A stretch of DNA of 64,000 bases from an uncultured Nitrosospira sp. GTDB lineage: Bacteria; Nitrospirota; Nitrospiria; Nitrospirales; Nitrospiraceae. The notes under the pieces are model-generated. The model was not told the DNA's origin. It saw nothing but the letters and a program-made list of their open reading frames with translations, and ran no database searches. Below are positions 8,005 through 16,609 of this stretch, one piece after another (position 1 is the stretch's first letter; each line of letters begins with the position of its first letter). The position numbers and the translations under genes are program-made. The stretch lies in contig CAADGK010000098.1 in NCBI GenBank assembly GCA_900696515.1, positions 24,270 through 88,269 of the forward strand. Direction: 5' to 3'.

Positions 8005-9828
8005 ATGACATGTGACTCCACACCTTCTCCTAGAAACGGTTTCATCCCACAAGGCGTCAGTTGGCTCATCCCTTGTGTCCTTGTCGCCTGCGCAGCAGCC
8101 CCTCAACCACAGAAGACCGTTCAACCCCCGATTGCGGTGCAGCAGCCTGCACCGACTGCGCCTGAGTCCGATGCCACGTATCATTTCATGATGGGGCACC
8201 AGGCGGAACTCTCGCAGGATATCGAAACGGCCCTCAAGGAGTATCGCGCCGCCTTGACGATCGACCCGAAGTCGCGTGAAGTCCAATCGCGTTTGGCGGC
8301 TCTGTATTTTGCGTTGGGAGATTTTACACAAGCCGTTCAGTATGCCGAAGAAGTGGGGCAGGGAACGGGGCAAGAACCACAAGTACTGACACAGATGGCC
8401 GGTATCCTCGCCAGTGCCGGAAAGCCTGACCGTGCGCTGGAATTGTTAGACAAGGCCATCGACAGTGCCCCGGAGAAGGGGGAGTCCTATTTTCCCAAGG
8501 GACTCATCCTGTTGAACCAGAAGCGAATCGCCGAGGCGGAACAAGCCATCAAAAAGGGCCTGCAGTACAGCCAAGATTCACCGATCGGTCACTATTATCT
8601 CGGTCGAATCTCCCTGGAGGCCGGAAACACCGACCAAGCAGTGATGAATTTTGACCGTGCCATCACGGCAAATCCCGCGTTTGAACCGGCCTATCTGGCG
8701 CAAGCGTCCGTATTCGAAACACGTCACGAAAAGGACAAAGCCATCGCCGTCCTGAAACGCTACCTTGAACAAGTGAATCCGCGTAATCGAGACATTCGCC
8801 AACATCTAGTCCAGCTGTACATCGCGACCAAAGACTATGCCGGAGGCCTTGCGGAACTTGAAACAATATTGCAAGACAATCCCGGAGATCTCGATGCCCA
8901 ATTACGGATGGCGTTGATCTACGGGGAAAAGAAAGAGTTCTCCAAGGCCATCAGTCGATTGACCGACATTTTGGCCGCTAAACCGGCGGAACTCAAAGTA
9001 CGTGACTATCTCGGATACTTATACGAAGAGACGAAAGACTTTCCCAAGGCGATTGAAACCTATAAATACAACATCCACTTGGATCCAAAGTTCTCCGACA
9101 GCCACATGCACCTGGGCGTGCTTCTCTACCGACTCAAGCAGTTCCCCGAAGCCGTGACACATCTCGATGAAGCCGTGCATCTGACGCCGAAACAGCCGGA
9201 GCCGTACATTGTCCTGGGACTCGCGCATGTGCAGCGCGATCAGTTTGAAAAAGCCACGCAAGCGTTTGAAGAAGGGATTCGGCATCATCCCAAGAACGCC
9301 GACCTTCACTTCAACCTGGGCACAGCATACGACAAGTTGAACCGATTCGAGGAGGTGGAACGCGCAATGGAAACCGCGCTCTCCCTGGATCCTCACCATG
9401 CCGATGCGCTGAACTATCTCGGGTACAGTTACGCCGACCGAGGGATCAAGATCGAGCAGGCCCTGTCTCTGACAAAACGGGCGGTCGCGCTGAAGCCCGA
9501 GAATGGGTACTACGTCGATAGCCTGGGATGGGCCTTCTACAAATCCGGCATGCTCGCAGAGGCCCTCACCGAGATCAAGAGAGCCGTCACCCTGGTCGGC
9601 GATGATCCTGTGATCTATGAGCACTTAGGCGACATCTACATGAAACAGCAGAAGTCCGGAGATGCACGCGATGCATGGCTTCATTCTCTCGAGCTCGACC
9701 CTTCCAACGACAAATTACTTCAACGGTTCCGCGAGCATGGCATGACCACTCCTGCCTCTGAAGAGCGAATCCAGCAGGCCAAGCGCCGTGTTGCAGAGAA
9801 GACACAAGGCCAACAAGCCACTCCCTAA
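8005..9828 (+). CDS. Large tetratricopeptide repeat lipoprotein
   Basis: 607 residues. A short hydrophobic N-terminus ends in a lipobox-like L26-V27-A28-C29, so the mature protein is probably an envelope lipoprotein. The rest is an almost continuous array of 34-residue TPR units, roughly fifteen, from about residue 55 to 585 (for example ALKEYRAALTIDPKSREVQ and ALNYLGYSYADRG). The C-terminus is a short charged tail. TPR arrays bind protein partners and carry no catalytic activity. Its position before the pilin invites comparison with PilF/PilW pilotins, but those are about 250 residues, so this is only a possibility. The start codon has no strong ribosome-binding site. Confidence 0.8.
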   Translation: MTCDSTPSPRNGFIPQGVSWLIPCVLVACAAAPQPQKTVQPPIAVQQPAPTAPESDATYHFMMGHQAELSQDIETALKEYRAALTIDPKSREVQSRLAALYFALGDFTQAVQYAEEVGQGTGQEPQVLTQMAGILASAGKPDRALELLDKAIDSAPEKGESYFPKGLILLNQKRIAEAEQAIKKGLQYSQDSPIGHYYLGRISLEAGNTDQAVMNFDRAITANPAFEPAYLAQASVFETRHEKDKAIAVLKRYLEQVNPRNRDIRQHLVQLYIATKDYAGGLAELETILQDNPGDLDAQLRMALIYGEKKEFSKAISRLTDILAAKPAELKVRDYLGYLYEETKDFPKAIETYKYNIHLDPKFSDSHMHLGVLLYRLKQFPEAVTHLDEAVHLTPKQPEPYIVLGLAHVQRDQFEKATQAFEEGIRHHPKNADLHFNLGTAYDKLNRFEEVERAMETALSLDPHHADALNYLGYSYADRGIKIEQALSLTKRAVALKPENGYYVDSLGWAFYKSGMLAEALTEIKRAVTLVGDDPVIYEHLGDIYMKQQKSGDARDAWLHSLELDPSNDKLLQRFREHGMTTPASEERIQQAKRRVAEKTQGQQATP

Positions 9829-10133
9829 TTCCTCCCTCTATAACTATCTCTGGCCTGCCGTGCGCTGATTGTCTCGCCCGTTACCGTCTACCTCCAACCC
9901 CACCAAGTGCCAATTCTCGGCCATTCGGAACAGATTACGGTCACAAAACCATCCGACAAAGACCTCTTTAAAATCGGTTTTTTCATAACTTATTGCAACA
10001 TCAGGGATCAGTGGTACGCTGAGCCTGTTCGCTGAGCGGCATCGAACCTGCTATTGGAACAGGTAGGCGGCAACCAAGGCGCCGCAGGTTATGAATGGAA
10101 CCGTCAGTGAACCATCAACAAGGAGGCAGTACA
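9829..10133 (+). other. Intergenic region with pilin 5' leader
   Basis: 305 bases with no gene. The first half is featureless apart from AAAACC (9945-9950) facing GGTTTT (9976-9981), with a T6 run that could weakly terminate the TPR gene. The second half is the pilin leader, with paired sequences described separately, and ends in AAGGAGG at 10120-10126. I could not find a convincing sigma-54 (GG/GC) or sigma-70 promoter. Confidence 0.5.
10045..10090 (+). promoter_or_regulatory. Alternative hairpins in the pilin leader
   Basis: Three complementary pairs overlap. AACCTGC (10045-10051) can pair with GCAGGTT (10084-10090). ACCTG (10046-10050) can instead pair with CAGGT (10060-10064), and GCGGC (10067-10071) with GCCGC (10081-10085). 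The long-range stem and the two local hairpins share bases, so they exclude each other. This is the arrangement of an RNA switch or attenuator, but no known riboswitch class was recognised. Confidence 0.35.
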
Positions 10134-10649
10134 ATGGTGACGTCGTTCCGTAAACAAGAGGGTTTTACCCTCATTGAGTTGATGATCGTCGTGGCGATCA
10201 TCGGGATCCTGGCGGCCATCGCCATTCCCAACTTCGTCGCCTACCAGGCGAAATCGAGACAGTCTGAAGCCAAGGTGAACCTTGGCGCCATCTTTACCTC
10301 CGCCACCGCATTTGCGGCTGAACAATCGACCCCCACATATCTTCCTGGTTCTACGCTCGATCCAATCGGTTGGTCGCCGAGCGGAAATCCTCGCTATACC
10401 TATTGGTACGCCACGACGAGTGGAGCTACGGCGTTCACGATTCCCGCCAGCGTGACCGCACCGACCAGCTGTAATACGGCGGCACCGGCTACGAACAAGA
10501 CTGTGGCCGCCAGTGCTTCCAGTCCGACGACGGCGGCTGGGTTTACGGCTGGTGCGATGGGAAACATCGACTCGGACGCCACATGCGACGAGTGGTTTAT
10601 CAATGACCAGCGTGCACTGAGCAATGAACGGAACGATGTCGGCGCCTAA
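10134..10649 (+). CDS. pilA: Type IV major pilin-like protein
   Basis: 171-residue prepilin. The class III leader [10 protein letters not shown] is cut before F by the prepilin peptidase. Mature residues [20 protein letters not shown] form the hydrophobic spine, with Glu5 needed for assembly. The mature protein is 161 residues. A Ser/Thr/Ala/Pro-rich stretch at mature 91-126 has 13 Ser/Thr in 36 residues and could be O-glycosylated. Cys103 and Cys131 could close the C-terminal disulfide loop. The frame extends upstream to ATG 10095, but AAGGAGG at 10120-10126 selects ATG 10134. A strong terminator follows, so it is probably a single-gene transcript, as expected for an abundant major pilin. 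No pilus motor genes are in the window. Confidence 0.93.
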   Translation: MVTSFRKQEGFTLIELMIVVAIIGILAAIAIPNFVAYQAKSRQSEAKVNLGAIFTSATAFAAEQSTPTYLPGSTLDPIGWSPSGNPRYTYWYATTSGATAFTIPASVTAPTSCNTAAPATNKTVAASASSPTTAAGFTAGAMGNIDSDATCDEWFINDQRALSNERNDVGA

Positions 10650-10676
10650 TCCTGATTAGGCAGGCATTCCATGGAA

Positions 10677-10702
10677 GGGGATCGGGACCACCGATCCCCT
10701 TT
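10677..10702 (+). terminator. Rho-independent terminator of the pilin gene
   Basis: GGGGATCGG (10677-10685), loop GACCA, and CCGATCCCC (10691-10699) form a perfect 9-bp GC-rich stem followed directly by TTT and a pyrimidine-rich tail. It lies 28 bases after the pilin stop. Confidence 0.85.
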
Positions 10703-10829
10703 CCCATTTCTAAGGGTCATGGGAACCCATACGACGGCTTTCTTCCGCACCCGCAACTCCTCCCCATTTTTTCACGGCGTTGATATGGTTCCCTGTAATT
10801 GGTTTCTGCATGGCGCCTGACGCGGTGGC

Positions 10830-12773
10830 ATGACTAACTTCATCACTGAAAGAATCCCGGCTTCGTTGAGCGGCCCCTGCCTGGTCATAGGGAGTGTGAC
10901 GGCATTCGCCCCAATGATCGAGGGCGGAACGACTCAGCTCCCGGTTTTGATCATCAGGTTGATTCTCCTAGGCGCGTTGGGAACATGGCTCATAGCTGGG
11001 CTCCGTCGATCCACCTTGTCCATCCCACGAACTGCCCTATGGTGGCCGATCATCACGTTCCTGGGATGGTCAGGCCTTTCCCTCATCTGGTCGCCTTATA
11101 CGAGTGTCAGCCTCCAATGGTTCCTGAGCCTCCTGCTCTATGCCGTCTTTTTCTTGATGATCCTGCATGGCGTAAACGGCGAACAACGCATCCGACGCTT
11201 CCTCATGCTCATCCTACTCCTGGGCCTGTTCGAAGGAGGACTTGGTATTACTCAGTATCTTTATCATGGGGAATCAAGGGCCAAGGGAACCTTTTTCAAC
11301 CCGAACTTTTTTTCCACATATGAGGCGGTGTCCGCCGTGTTAGCAATGAGCCTCATCTGGTTCGGCACGGAGTACGGCAAGGCAGGCAAGCTGTTCTTGA
11401 TTCTGACTGCAACCATATCGAGTACGGCGGTGATCCTGGCACAATCAAGGGGAGGAGCTGCGGCTTTCCTTACTGCGATCACAGTCGTCGGATACGTCCG
11501 ATATGGGAAGTCCTCGCTGTTTCTACTTCTGGTGGTTATTCTCGGCACGATCCTGTTCCCCAACCCTCTGAAACAGCGACTGATGGACGTAGGCACGCAA
11601 GACCCTTACGCCTACACGAGAATAGAGATTTGGGATGACGCGACAAAACGGGTTCAGGACCATCCGATGGGGATTGGGCTCGGCATGTATAAGTATGCCT
11701 CGTTTCAATATCGTTTCCCCATAGAAGACGCCATTGTCCACTATGGGAAACGCGCCGAGACGGCACACAATGAATACCTCCAGCTGGCCGTGGAATTGGG
11801 AATAGTCGGCTTGGCGCTCTTTGTGTTGATCATCACGGTATGGACGGCGGAAATCAAACGGATATGGAGGCCGGACCTTCCTCAAGCATCCCAAGGAATA
11901 CTAGTGGGGCTCTGCGCCGGTGTGCTGGTAACCCTCGTCCATGCCACCGTGGATTCGGTGTTCCACGAACCGGCTCTCGTGCTGCTCCTGGTATTGGAGG
12001 GAGCTCTTGCGGTTGCTTTAGGAAGACAGGTACGCGGCACACAAGCCGAGCCGCGGTGTTTTTCACTTCCATACCATGCCGCCCGGATCGTCTTGAGCCT
12101 CGTGGCGGTAGGCGGCCTCGCATATCTCGCCATTCAACCGGCCGCAGCATGGCTTCTAGCCAATCAGGGCAACCACGCATCAGCCGACCATGACTATCAG
12201 TCGGCAATCAGCTGGTATCAATATGCATCGATCGCGGATCCTGGTTCTACCGCAGTGCGGGATGGGCTGGCACGTTTGTACGTTCAACGGTTCCGTGAGT
12301 CCGGCGATCCCGACTGGCTCCATCAGGCGGCTACCGAACTGGCGGTATCGATGTCTCTCAACCCGCTCGATGGTCGGCCGCCCTATCGGTTGGGCACGAT
12401 CTATCTCCTGCAGGCTGAACAGCCAATCTGGGCCTCGTACCGGGACTCACTGAGCGCACAGGCAGCGCAGGCTTTCAAAAACTCGATAAGTGTGGACCCT
12501 TTTTCGCCCTTCGGATATTTTGAATTAGGCAAGCTGTATCGCGGAAAAGGAGACCGCACCTCCGCTCAAGAAGTGTTTGAGCGGGCCATCAGCTACGAGC
12601 CGAATTTTATACCAGCCAGGATGGCCCTCGCGGAACTGGCTCAAGAGAGAGGGCAACCAGACGTCGCACACATGCATCTGCGGGCAATCGAAACAATCCG
12701 ATGGAAGTATCAGGGATGGACCTTGTCATCCTTGGAGCAACAGTTCCTAGCCGTGCAGTCGCCGAAGTCCTAG
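10830..12773 (+). CDS. O-antigen ligase / PglL-like membrane protein with C-terminal TPRs
   Basis: 647 residues. About ten hydrophobic segments lie in the first 440, containing a Wzy_C-type (PF04932 family) large periplasmic loop region with the typical GIGLGMYKY and TAHNEYLQLAVELGIVGL motifs. The last 200 residues are TPR repeats (ASADHDYQSAISWYQ, RTSAQEVFERAISYEPNF). The family includes WaaL ligases, which move polysaccharide from undecaprenyl diphosphate to lipid A core, Wzy polymerases, and PilO/PglL enzymes that glycosylate pilin. Its place directly after the pilin makes the pilin-glycosylation role plausible. Its place before the polysaccharide locus supports a ligase role. Neither is decided by sequence. 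The next gene may overlap its 3' end. Confidence 0.82.
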   Translation: MTNFITERIPASLSGPCLVIGSVTAFAPMIEGGTTQLPVLIIRLILLGALGTWLIAGLRRSTLSIPRTALWWPIITFLGWSGLSLIWSPYTSVSLQWFLSLLLYAVFFLMILHGVNGEQRIRRFLMLILLLGLFEGGLGITQYLYHGESRAKGTFFNPNFFSTYEAVSAVLAMSLIWFGTEYGKAGKLFLILTATISSTAVILAQSRGGAAAFLTAITVVGYVRYGKSSLFLLLVVILGTILFPNPLKQRLMDVGTQDPYAYTRIEIWDDATKRVQDHPMGIGLGMYKYASFQYRFPIEDAIVHYGKRAETAHNEYLQLAVELGIVGLALFVLIITVWTAEIKRIWRPDLPQASQGILVGLCAGVLVTLVHATVDSVFHEPALVLLLVLEGALAVALGRQVRGTQAEPRCFSLPYHAARIVLSLVAVGGLAYLAIQPAAAWLLANQGNHASADHDYQSAISWYQYASIADPGSTAVRDGLARLYVQRFRESGDPDWLHQAATELAVSMSLNPLDGRPPYRLGTIYLLQAEQPIWASYRDSLSAQAAQAFKNSISVDPFSPFGYFELGKLYRGKGDRTSAQEVFERAISYEPNFIPARMALAELAQERGQPDVAHMHLRAIETIRWKYQGWTLSSLEQQFLAVQSPKS

Positions 12774-12784
12774 CCGCATCGAAG

Positions 12785-13681
12785 ATGATTCGGGCCGCCC
12801 ATACCACGAAGCAATGGATTCCCTTGGCAATAGTGGGCATGGGTTTGTCCGCTGGAATTGTGGCGACCCAAATCTCCATGGATCACGCACGGGCAGGAAT
12901 TCCTATGCTGCAGCGCAGCTCGTATGTCCCTGACGGACATCTTCTCAAAGTGGCAGCGCTCGGCTATCGAGAGGTCGTCGCGGACGTCCTCTGGCTGCAA
13001 GTCATTCAAGCCATGGGTGACAAGTATGTCTCCCCGGAAACAGGCCGATGGATCTATCACACCTTGGACGTCGTCACGACCTTGGATCCCACATTTGTGC
13101 GAGCCTACGAGGCAGGCGCACACGCGCTATGCACGATGGTGGTGATGCCTGAGGAAAGTAACCGGCTGCTTGAAAAGGGCATTCGCCACAACCCCCGTGA
13201 ATGGCGTTTGCCGTTTCTACTGGGCTTCAATCTGTATTTCGAATTGGGCGATAACCAGAAAGCGGCTGAGGCCATGGCCATGGCGGCACGTCTTCCCGGT
13301 GCACCGGAGGTTATCGCACAGCTGGCAGCCAAGTTGCTGGTCTCTGCCAAGTCACCGCAACAAGCCGTTGAGTTACTTGCGAACATCTATGAGAACACCT
13401 CGGATGAGAATCTCAAACAGGTGCTCGATCAACGTTTACGGGAGGCCATCGTTGAGCGTGATCTCTTTCTGCTTGAGGACGCAATCGGACGGTTCTACGC
13501 ACAGCATTCACAGCGACCGGCCGGACTGGAACAGTTAGTCCAAGCGGGGCTGTTACGGGAATTGCCGCAAGAGCCGTTCGGTGGACAATATCACTACAAT
13601 GCCGATACGGGAGCGGTACGGAGTACCGAAGTCAAAGAACGAATGCGCATGACGTTCCGTAAACGAGGGCAGTACCACTGA
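12785..13681 (+). CDS. TPR-like protein, PilG-like by position
   Basis: About 298 residues from ATG 12785. The frame is open from GTG or ATG codons back to 12701, but those would overlap the ligase gene. One N-terminal hydrophobic segment (WIPLAIVGMGLSAGIV) is followed by a helical TPR-like region (LDPTFVRAYEAGAHALCTM, NPREWRLPFLLGFNLYFELG). The C-terminus has LPQEPFGGQYHY, resembling the P-x-D/E-P-F/W-G-x-x-Y motif at the end of pseudopilins of the GspG kind. It is followed at once by an ABC ATPase and an ABC-2 permease. In Myxococcus, pilA is followed by pilG, pilH and pilI of these types, and they are needed for pilus assembly. Function here is inferred from that order only. Confidence 0.65.
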   Translation: MIRAAHTTKQWIPLAIVGMGLSAGIVATQISMDHARAGIPMLQRSSYVPDGHLLKVAALGYREVVADVLWLQVIQAMGDKYVSPETGRWIYHTLDVVTTLDPTFVRAYEAGAHALCTMVVMPEESNRLLEKGIRHNPREWRLPFLLGFNLYFELGDNQKAAEAMAMAARLPGAPEVIAQLAAKLLVSAKSPQQAVELLANIYENTSDENLKQVLDQRLREAIVERDLFLLEDAIGRFYAQHSQRPAGLEQLVQAGLLRELPQEPFGGQYHYNADTGAVRSTEVKERMRMTFRKRGQYH

Positions 13682-13716
13682 CGTCCAACTCGGTTGTATC
13701 GGAAAGAAGATCACGC

Positions 13717-14649
13717 ATGGATGCCATCACAGTTGAACACATCACGAAAGTTTACGAACCGGTGTGGCCCTGGCATCGCTCGTCGACCGTCTTGTCCGAT
13801 GTGTCTTTCACCGTCGCCAAAGGAGAGATCTTTGGATTCTTGGGACACAACGGAGCGGGCAAGACGACCACCATGAAAATCCTGCTTGGCCTGTTGAGGC
13901 CGACAAGCGGGAAGATCGAGGTACTAGGGGCGCCGGCCGGCGATGTGGCAACTCATGGCAAACTGGGTTACCTCCCTGAGTCGCCATACTTTTACGATTA
14001 CCTCACCGCAGAAGAGTTTCTTGAATTCTACGGGAAACTTGCTGGAATGGCGCGTGAGGCAATCCGCGTTCGCATCCCGGACTTGCTTGAGCAGGTCGGC
14101 CTTCAAGAGGCTCAACATCGCCAATTGCGGAAATTTTCTAAAGGCATGCTGCAACGAATCGGCTTGGCTCAGGCCCTGATTCAAGACCCTGAATTGGTCG
14201 TGCTTGATGAGCCGATGTCAGGACTCGATCCGATGGGACGAAAAGAAGTACGAGATCTCATCTTGAATCTCCGTGAACAGGGGAAGACCGTCTTCTTCAG
14301 CACCCATATCTTGTCCGACGTCGAGATGATTTGTAATCGCGTGGGCATACTGGCCAAGGGAAAGATGCTTGCGCTTGGGACCGTGGAGGAATTAGTCGAC
14401 GGGCAACTTGCCAAGTCCATCGAAGTCGTCTGCGATGGAGTCATCGGGAGACAGATTGAACCAGTCCGGAGACTGGCGCTTCGGACATTGCAAAGCGGAG
14501 CGCGCTGTCTGATGGTGCTCCCAGGGCACGAGTGTCTCGACGAAATCCTGGACGCACTTCGTCGTGCCGGCGCGAAATTGGTCTCCATTATTCCGCACAA
14601 GGGTTCGCTGGAGGAACTCTTCGTCCACAAGAGTGAAGGCGAGGGCTGA
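13717..14649 (+). CDS. ABC transporter ATP-binding protein (PilH-like)
   Basis: 310-residue nucleotide-binding subunit. Walker A is GHNGAGKTT (43-51), the signature is FSKGMLQRIGLAQAL, Walker B is LVVLDEPMSGLDP, and the H-loop is FFSTHILSDVE. After about residue 215 comes the C-terminal extension found in ABC-2 type ATPases of the CcmA/NatA kind. It drives the permease encoded 1 base downstream. The substrate is unknown. The PilH assignment rests on gene order next to the pilin and the TPR protein. A general ABC-2 exporter or efflux role is the alternative. Confidence 0.9.
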   Translation: MDAITVEHITKVYEPVWPWHRSSTVLSDVSFTVAKGEIFGFLGHNGAGKTTTMKILLGLLRPTSGKIEVLGAPAGDVATHGKLGYLPESPYFYDYLTAEEFLEFYGKLAGMAREAIRVRIPDLLEQVGLQEAQHRQLRKFSKGMLQRIGLAQALIQDPELVVLDEPMSGLDPMGRKEVRDLILNLREQGKTVFFSTHILSDVEMICNRVGILAKGKMLALGTVEELVDGQLAKSIEVVCDGVIGRQIEPVRRLALRTLQSGARCLMVLPGHECLDEILDALRRAGAKLVSIIPHKGSLEELFVHKSEGEG

Positions 14650-14650
14650 C

Positions 14651-15415
14651 ATGCAACGTCTCTTTGCGGTGGCCGTCAACACTTTTCGAGAAACCCTTCG
14701 CGATAAAATTCTGTACAATCTGGTGCTGTTTGCCGTCCTCCTCATCGGATCCTCTGTTCTGCTTGGGACATTGACCATCGGAGAACAGGCCCGCATCGTC
14801 AACAATCTCGGATTGGCGGCGATTAACCTTGTCGCCGTCATCATCGCCATTTTTGTTGGAATCGGCCTGGTCTCCAAGGAAATAGAGCGACGAACCATCT
14901 ACACGCTACTCGCGCGTCCCATCACGAGAGCGCAGTTCGTGCTCGGAAAGTACCTGGGGTTGGCGCTGGTCATTCTCGTGAACATCGCCATCATGTTCGC
15001 CATGTTCCTGGCGACCGTGAAGCTGAGCGGCCATCCGATCCACGCGTCGTTGTTCCAGGCGGTTGAGTTGATGGTGGTCGAAGCCCTCCTGGTCATGGCC
15101 TTCGCGTTGCTCTTCTCCACGTTCAGTTCATCAATTCTCAGCGCGACCCTCACGCTCGGCATCTATGTGATCGGCCATCTCACCGGGGATCTGAAGACGA
15201 TCGCGGAAAAACACGCATCCGGCATGATCAAGTCGCTGACAACCACCTTGTACTATGCCGTCCCCAACCTGGAAACACTGAATATCAAGGGCCAGTCCGC
15301 TGCCGGTGTCTCCGTCGACCTGGGATTTCAACTCATCGCAACCGCCTACGGACTGCTCTACACGGGCCTGCTCCTCGTCGGAGCCTGCTTGATCTTTCAA
15401 CGGCGAGACTTTTAG
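14651..15415 (+). CDS. ABC-2 type transporter permease (PilI-like)
   Basis: 254 residues with six hydrophobic segments and no nucleotide-binding motifs. The start RDKILYNLVLFAVLLIGSSV and the cytoplasmic loop KEIERRTIYTLLARPI are characteristic of ABC-2 permeases of the NatB type. The frame is open upstream to 14564, but ATG 14651 follows the ATPase stop directly, with GGCGAGGG as a possible ribosome-binding site. It would pair with the ATPase upstream to form the transporter. Position after pilA and the TPR protein recalls PilI. Confidence 0.85.
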   Translation: MQRLFAVAVNTFRETLRDKILYNLVLFAVLLIGSSVLLGTLTIGEQARIVNNLGLAAINLVAVIIAIFVGIGLVSKEIERRTIYTLLARPITRAQFVLGKYLGLALVILVNIAIMFAMFLATVKLSGHPIHASLFQAVELMVVEALLVMAFALLFSTFSSSILSATLTLGIYVIGHLTGDLKTIAEKHASGMIKSLTTTLYYAVPNLETLNIKGQSAAGVSVDLGFQLIATAYGLLYTGLLLVGACLIFQRRDF

Positions 15416-15445
15416 CGATCGCGGCCCCCCGCACGCACATACTCT

Positions 15446-16591
15446 ATGCACATTCTGGCTGTCCTGCCACCTGACCGGTGGATGGAGATCAATCTCATCG
15501 ATCCGTTGCGCCGGCACTATTGTGACAGCCTTCAGATCTTCCACTACCCAGGCGGCATGGGGCAACTGGGCTCTTCCGATTGGCGCCGCACGCGAGAACA
15601 GTTAAACCACGAGCTACTTTCAACGGCTCGTACCCTTCACTCAACGGGACGTCTCGACCTTATATTCTGCGTGGTCTATGACGACTTCCTTCTCGTCGAG
15701 ACCGCACGGCAGTTGCAACAACTCGCGATTCCCATGGTGAATTACCATGTGGATATGGCGTTTCAGTGGTATCGGGTCATTCGAACCGCGCCTTATTTTA
15801 ATGTCGTAGCCGTGGCGCAACGGACGAACACGGACCATCTCAAACGGTACGCGCAACACATTCATTGGATGCCGATGGCGGCCAATCCACACTACTACTT
15901 CCGGGCTTGTAATCAAGCAGCAACCTACCGACATACCGTGTCATTTGTGGGAAGTTTTAACCCGTATCGCCGTGCGTTGCTGGCCGACTGTGTGAGTCAT
16001 GGGATCATCCCAGTAATCTATGGGCGAGGTTGGACCTCATCGGCACCAAGCCCCTACACATTTTCATGGGATGCCTACAAGGTGTGTCACGATCTTCGTT
16101 ACTATGCTGTGCCGCGCTGGAAAGCGGAGGGGGTGGAGAGTCTCCTGGGACCACTTCGCCGGAAATGTGCACGCCGGCATTCCTTTGAACCCATGAGAGG
16201 GGCTGACGTGCAAGGCCCCTGTGAAGAGAAGGCACTTTCCGATATCTTCGCAGAAAGTCAGGTAAATCTGGGATTTTCAGACACGGGGTGGCATAGTGGA
16301 ACGGGTATCCGAGCATCCAAGAATTTGCAGTGCCGGCTGCGGGACTTTGAAGTCCCGATGGCCGGAGGGTTCTACCTTGTGCAGGAAGCTCCGGATCACG
16401 CGGAGTACTTCCGGATCGGAGAAGAAATCGTGACCTGGACCGAGCCGCGGGAATTTATTGAGAAAGCACGGTACTACATCGGTCATCCTGATGCGGCTGA
16501 TCGCGTCCGGTATGCGGGGCAAAAGCGAGTTCTTGAGCATCATACCTGGAAGCATCGATTTGACCGTTTGTTTGCTCTAATTCGGACGTAA
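15446..16591 (+). CDS. CgeB-like glycosyltransferase
   Basis: 381 residues with GT-B-type features. The C-terminal domain resembles the CgeB/Glyco_trans_1_2 family (RDFEVPMAGGFYLVQEAPD, then ILEHHTWKHRF-like ending VLEHHTWKHRFDRLF). The N-terminal half has the alternating strand pattern of a Rossmann domain (LDLIFCVVYDDFLLVE). It probably transfers a sugar in the cytoplasm during polysaccharide assembly. Donor and acceptor are unknown. It is the first gene of the polysaccharide locus, 30 bases after the ABC permease, and a second member of the same family is encoded at 27624-28805. Confidence 0.75.
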   Translation: MHILAVLPPDRWMEINLIDPLRRHYCDSLQIFHYPGGMGQLGSSDWRRTREQLNHELLSTARTLHSTGRLDLIFCVVYDDFLLVETARQLQQLAIPMVNYHVDMAFQWYRVIRTAPYFNVVAVAQRTNTDHLKRYAQHIHWMPMAANPHYYFRACNQAATYRHTVSFVGSFNPYRRALLADCVSHGIIPVIYGRGWTSSAPSPYTFSWDAYKVCHDLRYYAVPRWKAEGVESLLGPLRRKCARRHSFEPMRGADVQGPCEEKALSDIFAESQVNLGFSDTGWHSGTGIRASKNLQCRLRDFEVPMAGGFYLVQEAPDHAEYFRIGEEIVTWTEPREFIEKARYYIGHPDAADRVRYAGQKRVLEHHTWKHRFDRLFALIRT

Positions 16592-16609
16592 GCTTGAAAG
16601 AAGTTATTC

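Noticed and set aside
9940..10133. Sigma-54 promoter or c-di-GMP-I riboswitch before pilA
   Set aside because: No GG-N10-GC pair in correct spacing, and the conserved GEMM tetraloop and receptor sequences are absent.
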